Assembly: GCA_947458545.1 (NCBI GenBank)
Contig: CANGYH010000005.1
Span: forward strand, 1 to 64,000
Length of the DNA stretch: 64,000 nucleotides
Origin: Cytophagaceae bacterium
Lineage (GTDB): Bacteria; Bacteroidota; Bacteroidia; Cytophagales; Flexibacteraceae
Direction of reading: 5' to 3'
Shown here: positions 6,214-14,910 of the stretch, piece after piece
How positions within the stretch are numbered: the stretch's first letter is position 1
Layout of the letters: each line of letters starts with the position of its first letter
The notes under the pieces: generated by a model
What the model saw: only the letters and a program-made list of their open reading frames with translations
The model's database searches: none
What the model was told of the DNA's origin: nothing
Position numbers and translations under genes: made by a program

Positions 6214-8592
6214 ATGAAGTTATTCTATGCTTGGGGCCTGGCCGTGTGGCTTTGCCTCGCCGTGTGTGGTGTTGCCGTGGCCCAGCGCACGGCCGATGCC
6301 AGGTACACCCTGTCTGGCTATATACGAGACTCGGCCAGTGCCGAGGCGCTGCTAGGGGCTACGGTTTATGTGCAAGAGCTCAAATCTGGCACTACGGCCA
6401 ACAACTACGGGTTTTACTCGCTTACGCTGCCGGCCGGGCGCTATACGGTAGTTTTTAGCTACATAGGCTTTAGCAGCCGTACGCTGACGGTGGATTTGCA
6501 ACGCAATACGGTGCTGAACCCCGAACTGGGCCAAGAGGGCCTGCAGGTGCAAGAGGTGGTGGTATCGGCTGCGCGCCAAGAGCGGGAGGAGAGCGTGAAG
6601 AGCGTCCAGATGTCGCTGCAAAAAATGTCGGCACGGGAGATTAAGGCCATACCCCCCTTGCTGGGCGAGGTGGATCTGGTACGGGCCGTGCAGCTGCTAC
6701 CCGGCGTAAGCACCGTAGGCGAGGGCGCCTCGGGCTTTAACGTACGGGGCGGCTTGGTAGATCATAACCTGATTTTGCTAGACGAGGCCCCGGTGTACAA
6801 CAGCTCGCATCTGCTGGGCATTTTCTCGATTTTTAATCCTGATGCGGTGCGAGATGTGAAGCTCTTTAAAGGAGGCATACCTGCCGCCTACGGGGGCAGG
6901 CTGGCCAGCTTGCTGGATGTGCGCATGAAGGAGGGCAATGCCCGCCGCTTTACGGGCAGCGGAGGTGTAGGCACCATCATGAGCCGCTTTGCCTTGGAGG
7001 GGCCCATAGCCAAAGACAAAGCCAGCTTTGTGGTGGCAGGCCGCCGTAGCTATATAGACGTGCTGGCAAGGCCTTTTCTGACGGGTGGGTTTAAAGGCAG
7101 CACTTTCTACTTCTACGACCTGTCGGGCAAGGTGAATTGGAAGATTGACGACCGCAACACCGTCTTTTTGAGCGGGTATTTCGGGCAAGACAATTATGGC
7201 ATCGGCAACCTCTTTGGCTTTGGGTATGGCAATGCCACGGGCACCCTACGGTGGAACCACGTCTTTAGCCAGCGGCTCTTTGCCAATGCCACGCTTATCC
7301 GATCTAACTACAACTATCTGCTGCGCAGCAACGTGCCCGCCCAGGAGTTTGAGTGGACCTCCAACATCAAAACCTGGCAGGCCAAGTACGACCTGACCCA
7401 TTACCTGAACCCTGACCTTACGTTGAGCTACGGGGCCAGCAGCATCCTCTACACGTTTGTGCCGGGCACGGCCAAGACGTTTGGCAGCTCGCTCTTCAAC
7501 AATTTCTTTTTGCCTGACCAGCGCGCCTTTGAACATGCAGCCTATGTGGCTGCAGAACAAAAGATCGGCGGATTGACGATCCAGGCCGGGCTGCGGGCAT
7601 CGCTGTTCGACTATCTGGGCAACCGCGATACACTCTACACCTACACACGCGAGCCTGGCCAGCGGGGCACCGTAGCCGTGGCCGACCCCGGCTATCTGGA
7701 CGGCTACCGAAGCCAGGCCCGCTATTGGAACCCAGAGCCACGCCTTGCCCTTGCCTATACCCTAAACGAGCGCAGCTCTGTAAAGGCAAGCTACATGCGC
7801 ACGGCCCAGTACATTCACCTAATAAGCAACACGACGGCCGTGACGCCCTTTGACGTGTGGGCCCCCACCACGCGCAATGTGAAGCCCCAACTGCAAGACC
7901 AGGTATCGGCCGGGTACTTCCGCAACCTGGGGCCCGAGGCCGACTACGAGCTATCGGCAGAGGTGTATTATAAGTGGCTGCACAATCAGATTGACTATGT
8001 GGACGGTGCCCAGCTACTGCTGAACCGCCGGCTGGAGGGCGAGCTGCTCTCGGGCCGTGGAAAGGCTTACGGCCTAGAGCTCTACCTGAAAAAGAATACC
8101 GGCCGCCTGACGGGCTGGGTGAGCTACACGCTAAGCCGCTCGCTGCGGCAGGTGGAGGGCATCAACTTCGGGCGGTGGTACAGCGCCAAGTTTGACAGGC
8201 CGCACAACCTGGTTATCGTTGGCAGCTACCAGCTCAACGACAAGTGGACGTTTGGTACCACGTTTACCTACATCACTGGCACGCCGACCACGCTGCCGGT
8301 GGCCAAAGGATCGGTGGGAGGTTACATCTACCCCATCGTGGAGGGGCGCAACAATGTGCGCATCCCCGACTACCACAGGCTAGACTTCTCTGCCACGCAC
8401 AAGCGGCCCAAGCGCGGGCGCTTCCAGGGCGAGTGGGTGTTTACCATTTACAATGCTTACGCGCGGCGGAATGCCTTCGGGGTTTATGCAGAGCCTGGCC
8501 GTACGTTCGACACCCAGGGCACGACGGAGATGCGCCGCATAGCCATCTTCGGGTCTGTGGTGCCTGGGGTTACCTATAACTTCAACTTCTAG
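6214..8592 (+). CDS. TonB-dependent outer-membrane receptor with carboxypeptidase-like N-domain
   Basis: A 792-residue outer-membrane protein. A signal peptide (MKLFYAWGLAVWLCLAVCGV) is followed by a CarboxypepD_reg-like domain (about residues 28-115: YTLSGYIRDSASAEALLGAT, FSYIGFSSRT), a TonB plug (about 120-240: VRAVQLLPGVSTVGEGASGF, NVRGG) and a 22-strand-type barrel ending in aromatic GVTYNFNF. I use the ATG at 6214 because it begins the signal peptide; the frame extends 23 codons further up. It is followed after 10 bases by a DUF4249 lipoprotein gene, a common Bacteroidota pairing. The ligand is not predictable; no SusD partner is present. Confidence 0.94.
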   Translation: MKLFYAWGLAVWLCLAVCGVAVAQRTADARYTLSGYIRDSASAEALLGATVYVQELKSGTTANNYGFYSLTLPAGRYTVVFSYIGFSSRTLTVDLQRNTVLNPELGQEGLQVQEVVVSAARQEREESVKSVQMSLQKMSAREIKAIPPLLGEVDLVRAVQLLPGVSTVGEGASGFNVRGGLVDHNLILLDEAPVYNSSHLLGIFSIFNPDAVRDVKLFKGGIPAAYGGRLASLLDVRMKEGNARRFTGSGGVGTIMSRFALEGPIAKDKASFVVAGRRSYIDVLARPFLTGGFKGSTFYFYDLSGKVNWKIDDRNTVFLSGYFGQDNYGIGNLFGFGYGNATGTLRWNHVFSQRLFANATLIRSNYNYLLRSNVPAQEFEWTSNIKTWQAKYDLTHYLNPDLTLSYGASSILYTFVPGTAKTFGSSLFNNFFLPDQRAFEHAAYVAAEQKIGGLTIQAGLRASLFDYLGNRDTLYTYTREPGQRGTVAVADPGYLDGYRSQARYWNPEPRLALAYTLNERSSVKASYMRTAQYIHLISNTTAVTPFDVWAPTTRNVKPQLQDQVSAGYFRNLGPEADYELSAEVYYKWLHNQIDYVDGAQLLLNRRLEGELLSGRGKAYGLELYLKKNTGRLTGWVSYTLSRSLRQVEGINFGRWYSAKFDRPHNLVIVGSYQLNDKWTFGTTFTYITGTPTTLPVAKGSVGGYIYPIVEGRNNVRIPDYHRLDFSATHKRPKRGRFQGEWVFTIYNAYARRNAFGVYAEPGRTFDTQGTTEMRRIAIFGSVVPGVTYNFNF

Positions 8593-8602
8593 CCCAACCG
8601 CC

Positions 8603-9448
8603 ATGACCACTGCCCTAAAACGCCTTGCCCTGCTGTGCTGCCTGCCTGCCTGGCTGACCCTTGCCAGCTGCGACGATAAGATAGACCTGAAGCTCAACAC
8701 CGTAGAGCCGTACCTGAACCTGGATGGAACGCTAGACGACTTGCCTGAGACGGCAGACACCATCAAGCTCAGCAGCACGATTGGTTACCTAGACCAAAGC
8801 GCGCTGCCGCCGGTGCGTGGCGCGCAGGTGGTGCTTTCGGGCTCAGACGGCTACCGCGATACGCTGGCCGAGGTGCGGCCAGGCCGCTACCTGGTAGAGC
8901 CGGGTTTTGCCGGGCGGGTAGGCATTACCTACCGGCTAGACATTGCCACGTCAGATAATGAACGCTACGAGGCCAGCGCAACCATGCCCCGCAAGCAGGT
9001 GCTAGACTCGCTGACGGTGCGGCGGCGAGAAAATGAGGGGCCCTTCCAAGACGGGTACTACGTCCGCGTATGGTTCCGCGAGCTGCCCGGCAAAGGAGAT
9101 AACCTGATGTTTGAGGAAGTAAGAAACGACACGCTTCAAAACCTGCCTCAAAACCTTTTTGCCGTAAACGACGACCTGAGCGACGGGCAGCTTATCCAGG
9201 GCCCGGATGTGAACAACCAGCCCTACAAGCTCGGCGACACGGTGCGCGTATCGGTGGTGTCTATTACTGAAGATGCAAGGCTGTTTTTCCAAGAGATGCA
9301 GGTGCAGATCAACAATGGCGGGTTGTTTGCACAGCCGCCGGCCAACGTGCGGTCTAACGCGCGGAACCTGAATCCCAACAGCAACAAACGCGTGACGGGC
9401 TACTTTTTGGTGCGCGGCAAAAGCACGCTGGGCATCAGAATCCGCTAG
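8603..9448 (+). CDS. DUF4249 family lipoprotein
   Basis: A 281-residue lipoprotein with the signal and lipobox LPAWLTLASC-D, Cys at about residue 23. The body fits DUF4249: a beta-sandwich N-terminal part with GAQVVLSGSDGYRDTLAEVR and PGRYLVEP, then YRLDIATSDNERYEASATMP, and a C-terminal RNLNPNSNKRVTGYFLV segment. DUF4249 proteins are regularly encoded immediately after TonB-dependent receptors of this type and are thought to be their surface partners. The 10-base spacing from the receptor gene supports one transcript. Confidence 0.87.
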   Translation: MTTALKRLALLCCLPAWLTLASCDDKIDLKLNTVEPYLNLDGTLDDLPETADTIKLSSTIGYLDQSALPPVRGAQVVLSGSDGYRDTLAEVRPGRYLVEPGFAGRVGITYRLDIATSDNERYEASATMPRKQVLDSLTVRRRENEGPFQDGYYVRVWFRELPGKGDNLMFEEVRNDTLQNLPQNLFAVNDDLSDGQLIQGPDVNNQPYKLGDTVRVSVVSITEDARLFFQEMQVQINNGGLFAQPPANVRSNARNLNPNSNKRVTGYFLVRGKSTLGIRIR

Positions 9449-9474
9449 CGAGGCGGGAGTCGCAACCTTGCATA

Positions 9475-9500
9475 CTGCCATGGCAGCACTTGCATGCAAG
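9475..9500. repeat. Two adjacent perfect 12-base palindromes
   Basis: CTGCCATGGCAG at 9475-9486 and CTTGCATGCAAG at 9489-9500, two bases apart. Both are fully self-complementary without a loop, which fits protein-binding half-sites better than an RNA hairpin. Confidence 0.6.
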
Positions 9501-9536
9501 AAAAGTACAAGCATTGGGCGGCCGCAAAGGCATAAG

Positions 9537-9574
9537 ATGCTGATTTTCAGCATTAGATTCCTGAATATGGAATC
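9537..9574 (+). terminator. Tandem small hairpins after the DUF4249 gene
   Basis: ATGCTGA-ttt-TCAGCAT (9537-9553) followed by GATTCC-7-GGAATC (9556-9574). Stems are 7 and 6 bp with no clear T run, so termination is only possible, not certain. Confidence 0.35.
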
Positions 9575-10124
9575 AGAAGTGTTACAGAAAAGCAGCGGAG
9601 ATTGGGCTAAATCGGCGCTGGCCTTCAATACGGCTGCATAACGCACGCGGTGTGCCGGCAGAGGCTAGAGCCATTTTTTGGAGCCAGTTGTGGGTGGGGG
9701 CCACTTTCGTGGTTACCTGGCGGGCAGCAACCGGCATCAAGGGGTGGACATGGAAACTGTACACCTGTTGATAGACCGGCCGCCGGGGCAAAAGGCGAGG
9801 CAGTATCTGCTGCTGGCGCCGCGCTCTACACAAATCAAGCCAAGTACGAACATGCGCCGACTCTTTTCTCAAAATCCGCTCTCTCTGGAGATTGCCACTT
9901 ACGTGGTGGCTGTGCTGGTAGCTACCGGCTTTACGGTGGCACAATGGTCTGCTCCGCTGGTGGCAGGTGCCGCCCAGGCCAACCTTGTACCCTAATACCA
10001 GAAACCCTCGTACAAATATCTGGCACAGAATATGTTGTGTTAGCTGGCCAGATGATTGCCATCCTATTTCATCAACCCCTTCTGTGGTGACGCCACCACG
10101 GCAGGCCAACTTTCAAGCAGCTGC

Positions 10125-10439
10125 ATGAATTCTTTTCGCAAACCACAAACCAAGGCCGAATGGCCCCTGCCCGACGTAATGCCCGGCGTGTGCAGGCTCT
10201 TTTTGAGCCTGCCTGGCCCAGACGAGGCCTTGACAACGGCAGCGTTCGAGTGGCAAGAGGTATTACTAGACGAGACCGCCCTGAGCCTCTTCTGTACCCG
10301 GCAATTGTTGGCCAACGGCACTTTGCTGGAAGGTGTTTTCGTGAACGAGCCTACGCTAGACCAGCTAGATGCGCTGCAAGACTTTGCCTGCCGCCTAGAG
10401 CAACGCGGTATGCCGACGTTGATTGAAGGCTGGTACTAG
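10125..10439 (+). CDS. Hypothetical protein, 104 residues
   Basis: A small soluble, acidic protein starting MNSFRKPQTKAEWPLPDVMP, with several short helical segments (DEALTTAAFEWQEVLLDETA; TLDQLDALQDFACRLEQRG) and ending LIEGWY. I do not recognise the family. Codon usage matches the neighbours, and a bidirectional terminator follows it, which supports a real gene. I prefer the ATG at 10125 over one 23 codons upstream because the extra stretch (with GDATTAGQLSSSC) looks like untranslated sequence. Confidence 0.6.
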   Translation: MNSFRKPQTKAEWPLPDVMPGVCRLFLSLPGPDEALTTAAFEWQEVLLDETALSLFCTRQLLANGTLLEGVFVNEPTLDQLDALQDFACRLEQRGMPTLIEGWY

Positions 10440-10481
10440 GCTAGCCCTCGGCATCTCTGCAAGCAACTTTATCCTTACCCT

Positions 10482-10518
10482 AAAAAGCCTCGTCCGGTTT
10501 ATGCCGGTGGGGCTTTTT
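10482..10518. terminator. Bidirectional terminator between convergent genes
   Basis: AAAAAGCC at 10482-10489 pairs with GGCTTTTT at 10511-10518, with an internal CCGG/CCGG pairing. The A run on one side and T run on the other allow it to work for both the 104-residue gene (+) and the metallo-beta-lactamase-fold gene (-), whose stop it overlaps. Confidence 0.8.
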
Positions 10519-11491
10519 GCTTTTGGGGCCTTTGCGCGCCAAGGTTGTTGCCCAGCCACAAGAGGGTAGCCAGCCCACCGGCCAGCACAAGGGCCAGCTT
10601 TACGTAGGGCCTCAGGGGCAACGGGGGCACGTACACTACCCCTGCCTGGCTCTGAACAACGGGCGAGGCGGCATAGCGCCCGCCGTGGGGCACTTGCTCT
10701 GCCTCGAAACGCGCCGTGAGCTGCCTAAAAGCCTGCCCGAGGCGCGGGCCCTGCAAGGTGCCACCATGGCCAGATACAAGGGTGGCGGGCTGCAGGCTTG
10801 CCAAGGTGCGAACGCTGCGGGCGGCGGCTTGCCAGTCTGTCGTCCAATACTTGGGTGGTCCGTTAAGCTCGGGGCGTTGGGTGGCTACCCAGTAGGCGGA
10901 CTCTTGGCGGGTACAGACGACGGCGTCGCCTGCAACCAGGCAACGGTCTTGCGCGCGCCAGAGCGACACGTGGCCAGGCGCATGGCCGGGCGTATGTACC
11001 CAGCGCCAGCCGTGGGCAAAGGGCACCGTGCCATCGGCGGGCAGCGGACGGAGGTTGGCCGAAAAATCGAAGGGCCCGCGCGGAAAGCCCAATGCTACCC
11101 AAGGCATGATGCCCCCGCCCACGGTGGGGTCTGGCGCCGGATAGGCGGCGGTACCGTCGAGGTACGGCTGCTCTAGCGGATGGGCAAAGACGGGCAGGCC
11201 AGGCCAGATGCGCTCTAGCACGTTGGCCAGAGAGCCGATGTGGTCGTAGTGGCCATGCGTCAGCACGCAGGCCTGGGGCCGGGCGCCTGGCCCGTAGATG
11301 GCCTGGGCAGCGGCTAGGATGGCATCGGCGTAGCCTGGCATGCCCGCATCTATCAATATCCAGGGCCCGCCGGGCTCGCCCAAGAAAACGATGTTGACGA
11401 AAAGAAGCCGCTTTATATAAACACCCGGTGCCACGCGTCGTGCAGGGCTTTGTAGCGGCGTGTTGGTTGTGGGCTGGGCTTGGGTCTGCAT
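10499..11491 (-). CDS. Metallo-beta-lactamase fold hydrolase with C-terminal membrane anchor
   Basis: A 330-residue protein. The metal-binding motif is intact: LTHGHYDHIGS (H-x-H-x-D-H), then HTPGHAPGHVSLW, AGDAVV and a late LVSGHGG His. An N-terminal variable stretch precedes the lactamase-type strands (ILIDAGMPGY). Near the C-terminus, after about residue 285, a hydrophobic helix (LALVLAGGLATLLWLGNNLG) could anchor it in a membrane. There is no obvious signal peptide, so the catalytic domain is probably cytosolic. A hydrolase with one or two zinc ions is inferred; the substrate is unknown (glyoxalase II-like or lactonase-like). Confidence 0.88.
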   Translation of the reverse strand: MQTQAQPTTNTPLQSPARRVAPGVYIKRLLFVNIVFLGEPGGPWILIDAGMPGYADAILAAAQAIYGPGARPQACVLTHGHYDHIGSLANVLERIWPGLPVFAHPLEQPYLDGTAAYPAPDPTVGGGIMPWVALGFPRGPFDFSANLRPLPADGTVPFAHGWRWVHTPGHAPGHVSLWRAQDRCLVAGDAVVCTRQESAYWVATQRPELNGPPKYWTTDWQAAARSVRTLASLQPATLVSGHGGTLQGPRLGQAFRQLTARFEAEQVPHGGRYAASPVVQSQAGVVYVPPLPLRPYVKLALVLAGGLATLLWLGNNLGAQRPQKQKAPPA

Positions 11492-11566
11492 GGCGGCGTG
11501 AGGGGGGGTGGAGCAGACAGCGCAAGGCTGTTTGCCAACCCCTTACGGGCCGCGGGCCTGGCGGGT

Positions 11567-13123
11567 TTAGGGTTGCCCCGGCACCCAGACCTCTACGCCT
11601 GCCTGGGCATAGATGCGGCGGGCGTATGCCTCCAGGCCCAGGTTTGGCCAGAAGCCTGCCAGGCCAGGCACATCTGCCGGACTGAGCGGATCTACGACGA
11701 TGAAGCGTGGCTTGGCTCGGGCAATCAGGGCGCGGAGTTTGGCAGGGCTGTCTAGCCTTGCCGACTCGTAAAACCAGGGCCGGGTATAGGGTGGGTGGTC
11801 GGGGTTGGCATAGTCGTACTGGCCAAAGCAGAGCGATAGCACCTGCTGGGCACCGCCGTAGCCGTGGGCCTGCATGGCCTGCCGAGCCCCGATGCGGGCC
11901 TGGTCTGTAGCAGAAAGAGGCTGGGCCAATTGCGGGCCTATGTTTTTAATGAATCGCTCGGCCGTGGCGGCCAGGCAGGCAATAACCACAACGGCATAAG
12001 CCGCGGGCAAAAACCGCCGCGCACTATCCGGCACGTAGCGCAGGGTTAGCCCTTCTACCCAAACAAAGGCCAGGCCTGATACCAGCACCATGCCCGGCAG
12101 GGCGGGCAACCCCAGCCGCCAGTAAACAAAGGCCAGCGATACGGCTGCGCCTATGGCAAGCGTACAAAGCAGTTGCCCCCCCAGGCGCTGCCGCCAACGG
12201 GGCACGGCAGGTACCAGCACCAGCCCTAGCCACCACAAGAAGAGGAGGGGGTAGTCTAGCATTTGCATGAAGAATACCTTGGTCAGGTTGAGCCAGGTAT
12301 TCTCTGCAAAGCGGGCAGGGGCCTGGGCTATAACCTGCCAGAGGCTCTGCACCTGCATGGCCTGCATCCAATGGGTGGCAAAGTCGCCGTTGCCATGCAG
12401 CCCGAACCATACATTGACGTACTGCTCGTTGTAAAACGGGTTGCCCTTTACTGCCAAGGCCAAGATTAACTGGGGCGATGCCGCCAGCACAAAGCCCGCC
12501 ACAAAGGCAACCGCCTGCCTTAGCCGGGGCCTTGCGCCTGCCTGCAGCAAAAACAGCAACGTAAGCAATACGGCAGGCACCATCGCCAGGGCAGCGTATC
12601 GGATCAGGTAAGAAACGCCCAGGCACAGGCCTGCATATAAAAGCGGCTGCCACCGCAAGCCGGGCAAATGCGCCAGAAAATAGAGGGCGGCCATCATGGG
12701 CAGCAGGGCGGGCATGTCTGTGCCGTCTAACACGGCTACTTGCCAGAAGGCCGTGTTAAAGGCAAAAAACGTTGTAAGCAACAACGCCAGGCCCTGCCGA
12801 CCATAAACGCGCACGGCCGTGGCAAAAAACAGCATTAGCACCCCCAAAGCAGCGCCGAATGAGATGGCTTTGGCCGCCCAGGCATAGTCGCCTACCAGGG
12901 TAGCCACGCCACGCAAGAGCAGCGGATAACCTAGTGGGTAGAGTGGATGAAACCAGCTACCCGCCGGCGGGCCAAGGTGGCGGGCACGATAGATGAAGTC
13001 GAAGCTGTCAGTAAGGTCTAGCAGGGGGCGTGCTGCCAGGTAATGGGCACCCAAAGCGGCCCAGCAGAGCAATAGGATAAACAGGCCCAAGAGGTAAGGC
13101 CTAGCAAGCGGATGGTTGTGCAT
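11567..13123 (-). CDS. Integral membrane glycosyltransferase, ArnT/PMT-like (GT39/GT83-like)
   Basis: A 518-residue polytopic protein with about ten membrane segments. The first loop after helix 1 carries an Asp-rich region (LTDSFDFIYRARHLGPPAGS) and HPLYPLGYPLLLRGV, as in lipid-phosphate-sugar-dependent glycosyltransferases with the ArnT/PMT (C-type) fold. FNTAFWQVAVLDGTDMPALL is the second typical loop. The C-terminal third (about residues 420-518) is a soluble domain (RFIVVDPLSPADVPGLAGFW). I use the ATG at 13121-13123; a longer frame would run into the divergent mltG promoter. Acceptor and donor are not predictable. Confidence 0.82.
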   Translation of the reverse strand: MHNHPLARPYLLGLFILLLCWAALGAHYLAARPLLDLTDSFDFIYRARHLGPPAGSWFHPLYPLGYPLLLRGVATLVGDYAWAAKAISFGAALGVLMLFFATAVRVYGRQGLALLLTTFFAFNTAFWQVAVLDGTDMPALLPMMAALYFLAHLPGLRWQPLLYAGLCLGVSYLIRYAALAMVPAVLLTLLFLLQAGARPRLRQAVAFVAGFVLAASPQLILALAVKGNPFYNEQYVNVWFGLHGNGDFATHWMQAMQVQSLWQVIAQAPARFAENTWLNLTKVFFMQMLDYPLLFLWWLGLVLVPAVPRWRQRLGGQLLCTLAIGAAVSLAFVYWRLGLPALPGMVLVSGLAFVWVEGLTLRYVPDSARRFLPAAYAVVVIACLAATAERFIKNIGPQLAQPLSATDQARIGARQAMQAHGYGGAQQVLSLCFGQYDYANPDHPPYTRPWFYESARLDSPAKLRALIARAKPRFIVVDPLSPADVPGLAGFWPNLGLEAYARRIYAQAGVEVWVPGQP

Positions 13124-13168
13124 GGGTAGGCGTAAAGTTGGCCCCTGGGCGGGCTTGCTGGCTATCCG

Positions 13169-13176
13169 TACCTTTG
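13169..13176 (+). promoter_or_regulatory. mltG promoter -7 element
   Basis: TACCTTTG, a perfect match to the Bacteroidota TAnnTTTG element, 8 bases before the mltG ATG. TTG triplets upstream (13155, 13138) are at poor spacing (11 and 28 bases), so only the -7 half is supported; a start this close implies a near-leaderless transcript. Confidence 0.55.
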
Positions 13177-13184
13177 CACTTACC

Positions 13185-14216
13185 ATGGCCTTAGCTCGGC
13201 AAACCAAGATTGGGTTGTACATCTTCATCGTCACGCTGTTTGTGGCGATGTCAGTTTACCTCTACCAGGCGCTGTTTAGCCCCAATGTGCAAGTGGGCGG
13301 CAAGGCCAAGATGCTCTACATCCGCACCGGGGCCACCTACGAGGAGGTGATGGACTCCCTGCGCATGGGGCAGTACCTGTCGGACGTGGTGAGCTTTGCG
13401 GCCCTGGCCCGCGCCACCGGCCTGCGCGACAAGATTAAGCCCGGAGCCTATCTGATTGAGCCCAATGCGCCCAATCTGGCCGTGATCCGGATGCTGCGCA
13501 ACGGGGCACAGACGCCCATCAAGGTGACCTTCAACAGCCTGCGCCTGCCGCAAGACCTGGCCGGCAAGCTGGGCGATAAGCTGGAGCTTGACTCGGCCAC
13601 GCTGCTGGCCCGCCTGCAAGACCCTGACACGTGCGCCGCGTATGGCTTTACGCCCCAGACCATGACGGCCATGTTTGTGCCCGACACGTACGAAATGTAC
13701 TGGACGGTATCTGCCCCGGCCCTGTGGAAGAAGATGCGCAAGGCCTACGATAAGTTCTGGACGGAAAGCCGCAAGGCCAAGGCCGCGGGCCTGAAGCTCT
13801 CGCAGGCAGAGGTAATTACGCTGGCCTCTATCGTGGAGGCAGAGACCAAGAAGTTTGACGAGATGCCCATCGTGGCCGGCGTGTACCTGAACCGGCTGGC
13901 TCAGGGTATGCCCCTGCAGGCCGACCCGACGGTGGTGTATGCCGTGGGCGACTTTACCATCAAGCGCGTGCGCGAGGGCCATAAGGCCAACAACTCGCCC
14001 TACAATACCTACAAGGTGCTGGGCTTGCCACCGGGCCCCATCAACATGCCCAGCCAGACGGCCATCGATGCGGTGCTGATGCCTGCCAAGCACAACTATA
14101 TCTTCTTTGTGGCCCGGCGCGACTTTAGCGGCTACCATACCTTTGCCGAAGACTACGGCACCCACCTGAAAAACGCCCGGCTCTACCAACGGGCGCTCGA
14201 TTCGCTGAACCTCTAA
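13185..14216 (+). CDS. mltG: Endolytic transglycosylase MltG (YceG-like)
   Basis: Inner-membrane lytic transglycosylase that cleaves nascent glycan strands and helps set their length. 343 residues, normal for the family. One N-terminal membrane helix (IGLYIFIVTLFVAMSVYLYQ) is followed by a LysM-like segment and the YceG domain. The catalytic Glu is visible in ASIVEAETKKFDEMP (about residue 218), followed by VAGVYLNRLAQGMPLQADPT and the NSPYNTYKVLGLPPGPI signature. The ATG at 13185 fits the membrane helix and the promoter element. The polysaccharide deacetylase gene follows after 31 bases, so the two cell-envelope genes are probably co-transcribed. Confidence 0.96.
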   Translation: MALARQTKIGLYIFIVTLFVAMSVYLYQALFSPNVQVGGKAKMLYIRTGATYEEVMDSLRMGQYLSDVVSFAALARATGLRDKIKPGAYLIEPNAPNLAVIRMLRNGAQTPIKVTFNSLRLPQDLAGKLGDKLELDSATLLARLQDPDTCAAYGFTPQTMTAMFVPDTYEMYWTVSAPALWKKMRKAYDKFWTESRKAKAAGLKLSQAEVITLASIVEAETKKFDEMPIVAGVYLNRLAQGMPLQADPTVVYAVGDFTIKRVREGHKANNSPYNTYKVLGLPPGPINMPSQTAIDAVLMPAKHNYIFFVARRDFSGYHTFAEDYGTHLKNARLYQRALDSLNL

Positions 14217-14247
14217 GGCCGGCAAGGCGACTTGTAGCTGTTGGCAG

Positions 14248-14910
14248 ATGGCCTTTCACTCGGTGCCAAAATGGGTACAAAAGCTGGCCCCCGGCTATTG
14301 GTGGGAGCTACCCACCCCCAAGGCCGATAAGTCCATCTATCTGACCTTTGACGACGGCCCCGTGCCCGGCCCCACGGAGTTTGTGCTGGATGCGCTGGCC
14401 GCCTACCGGGCCGAGGCCACCTTTTTTGCCGTAGGAGACAATGTGCGCCGCTACCCTACCCTGGCCCAGCGCGTGGTGGCAGAGGGCCATGTGTTGGCCA
14501 ATCATACCCAGCACCATGTGAAGGGATGGGGCTTATCTCAAGTGGCCTATCTACAAGAAGTAGCAGCCTGCCAACAGGCCTTGGCGGAGGTAACTGGCCA
14601 GGCACCAGCGCTTTTTCGGCCGCCGTATGGACGCATCAAGCCTGGGCAAGGCCGTGCCTTGCGGGCGGCCGGGTATCAGGTGGTGATGTGGTCAGTACTA
14701 TCTGCCGATTACGACAAGAGGCTTAGCCCCGGCCGCTGCCTGATAGAGACCTACCAGCGCTGCCAGCCGGGGTCCATCGTCGTCTTTCATGACAGCGTCA
14801 AAGCGGCTCCGAGGCTGGAGCGCGTGCTGCCTGCCCTGCTAGAGGTGCTGGCAGGCGAGGGCTACACCTTTGCCGCCCTGCCTGCCGGTAAGGCTGCCCC
14901 TACTCTTTGA
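14248..14910 (+). CDS. Polysaccharide deacetylase family protein (NodB domain)
   Basis: A 220-residue carbohydrate esterase family 4 protein. All NodB motifs are present: TFDDGP (motif 1, catalytic base and metal Asp), NHTQHH (motif 2, metal His pair), FRPPYGR (motif 3), a W-S-x-L-S-x-D-Y-D segment (motif 4) and IVVFHDS (motif 5). It removes N- or O-acetyl groups from a glycan, perhaps peptidoglycan given its place behind mltG. No signal peptide is obvious. Its last 11 bases overlap the 3' end of the converging serine hydrolase gene. Confidence 0.93.
   Translation: MAFHSVPKWVQKLAPGYWWELPTPKADKSIYLTFDDGPVPGPTEFVLDALAAYRAEATFFAVGDNVRRYPTLAQRVVAEGHVLANHTQHHVKGWGLSQVAYLQEVAACQQALAEVTGQAPALFRPPYGRIKPGQGRALRAAGYQVVMWSVLSADYDKRLSPGRCLIETYQRCQPGSIVVFHDSVKAAPRLERVLPALLEVLAGEGYTFAALPAGKAAPTL

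Larger units (their letters stand above)
9449..10124. other. 676-base stretch without a convincing gene
   Basis: Open frames exist on both strands but show no family features. The best plus-strand candidate is a 47-residue frame from the ATG at 9852 (MRRLFSQNPLSLEIATYVVA...), which would be a single-span membrane peptide; I do not call it. The left part has two adjacent perfect 12-base palindromes (9475-9500) and two small hairpins (9537-9574) that may end the receptor/DUF4249 transcript. Confidence 0.5.

Noticed and set aside
9582-10109. 175-residue minus-strand frame in the gap after the DUF4249 gene
   Set aside because: Composition and lack of any hydrophobic or family pattern look like chance; the overlapping plus-strand frames are no better.
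13251-14225. 324-residue minus-strand frame opposite mltG
   Set aside because: It mirrors the high-GC codon use of mltG, is rich in His, Gly and Arg, and has no recognisable motif.
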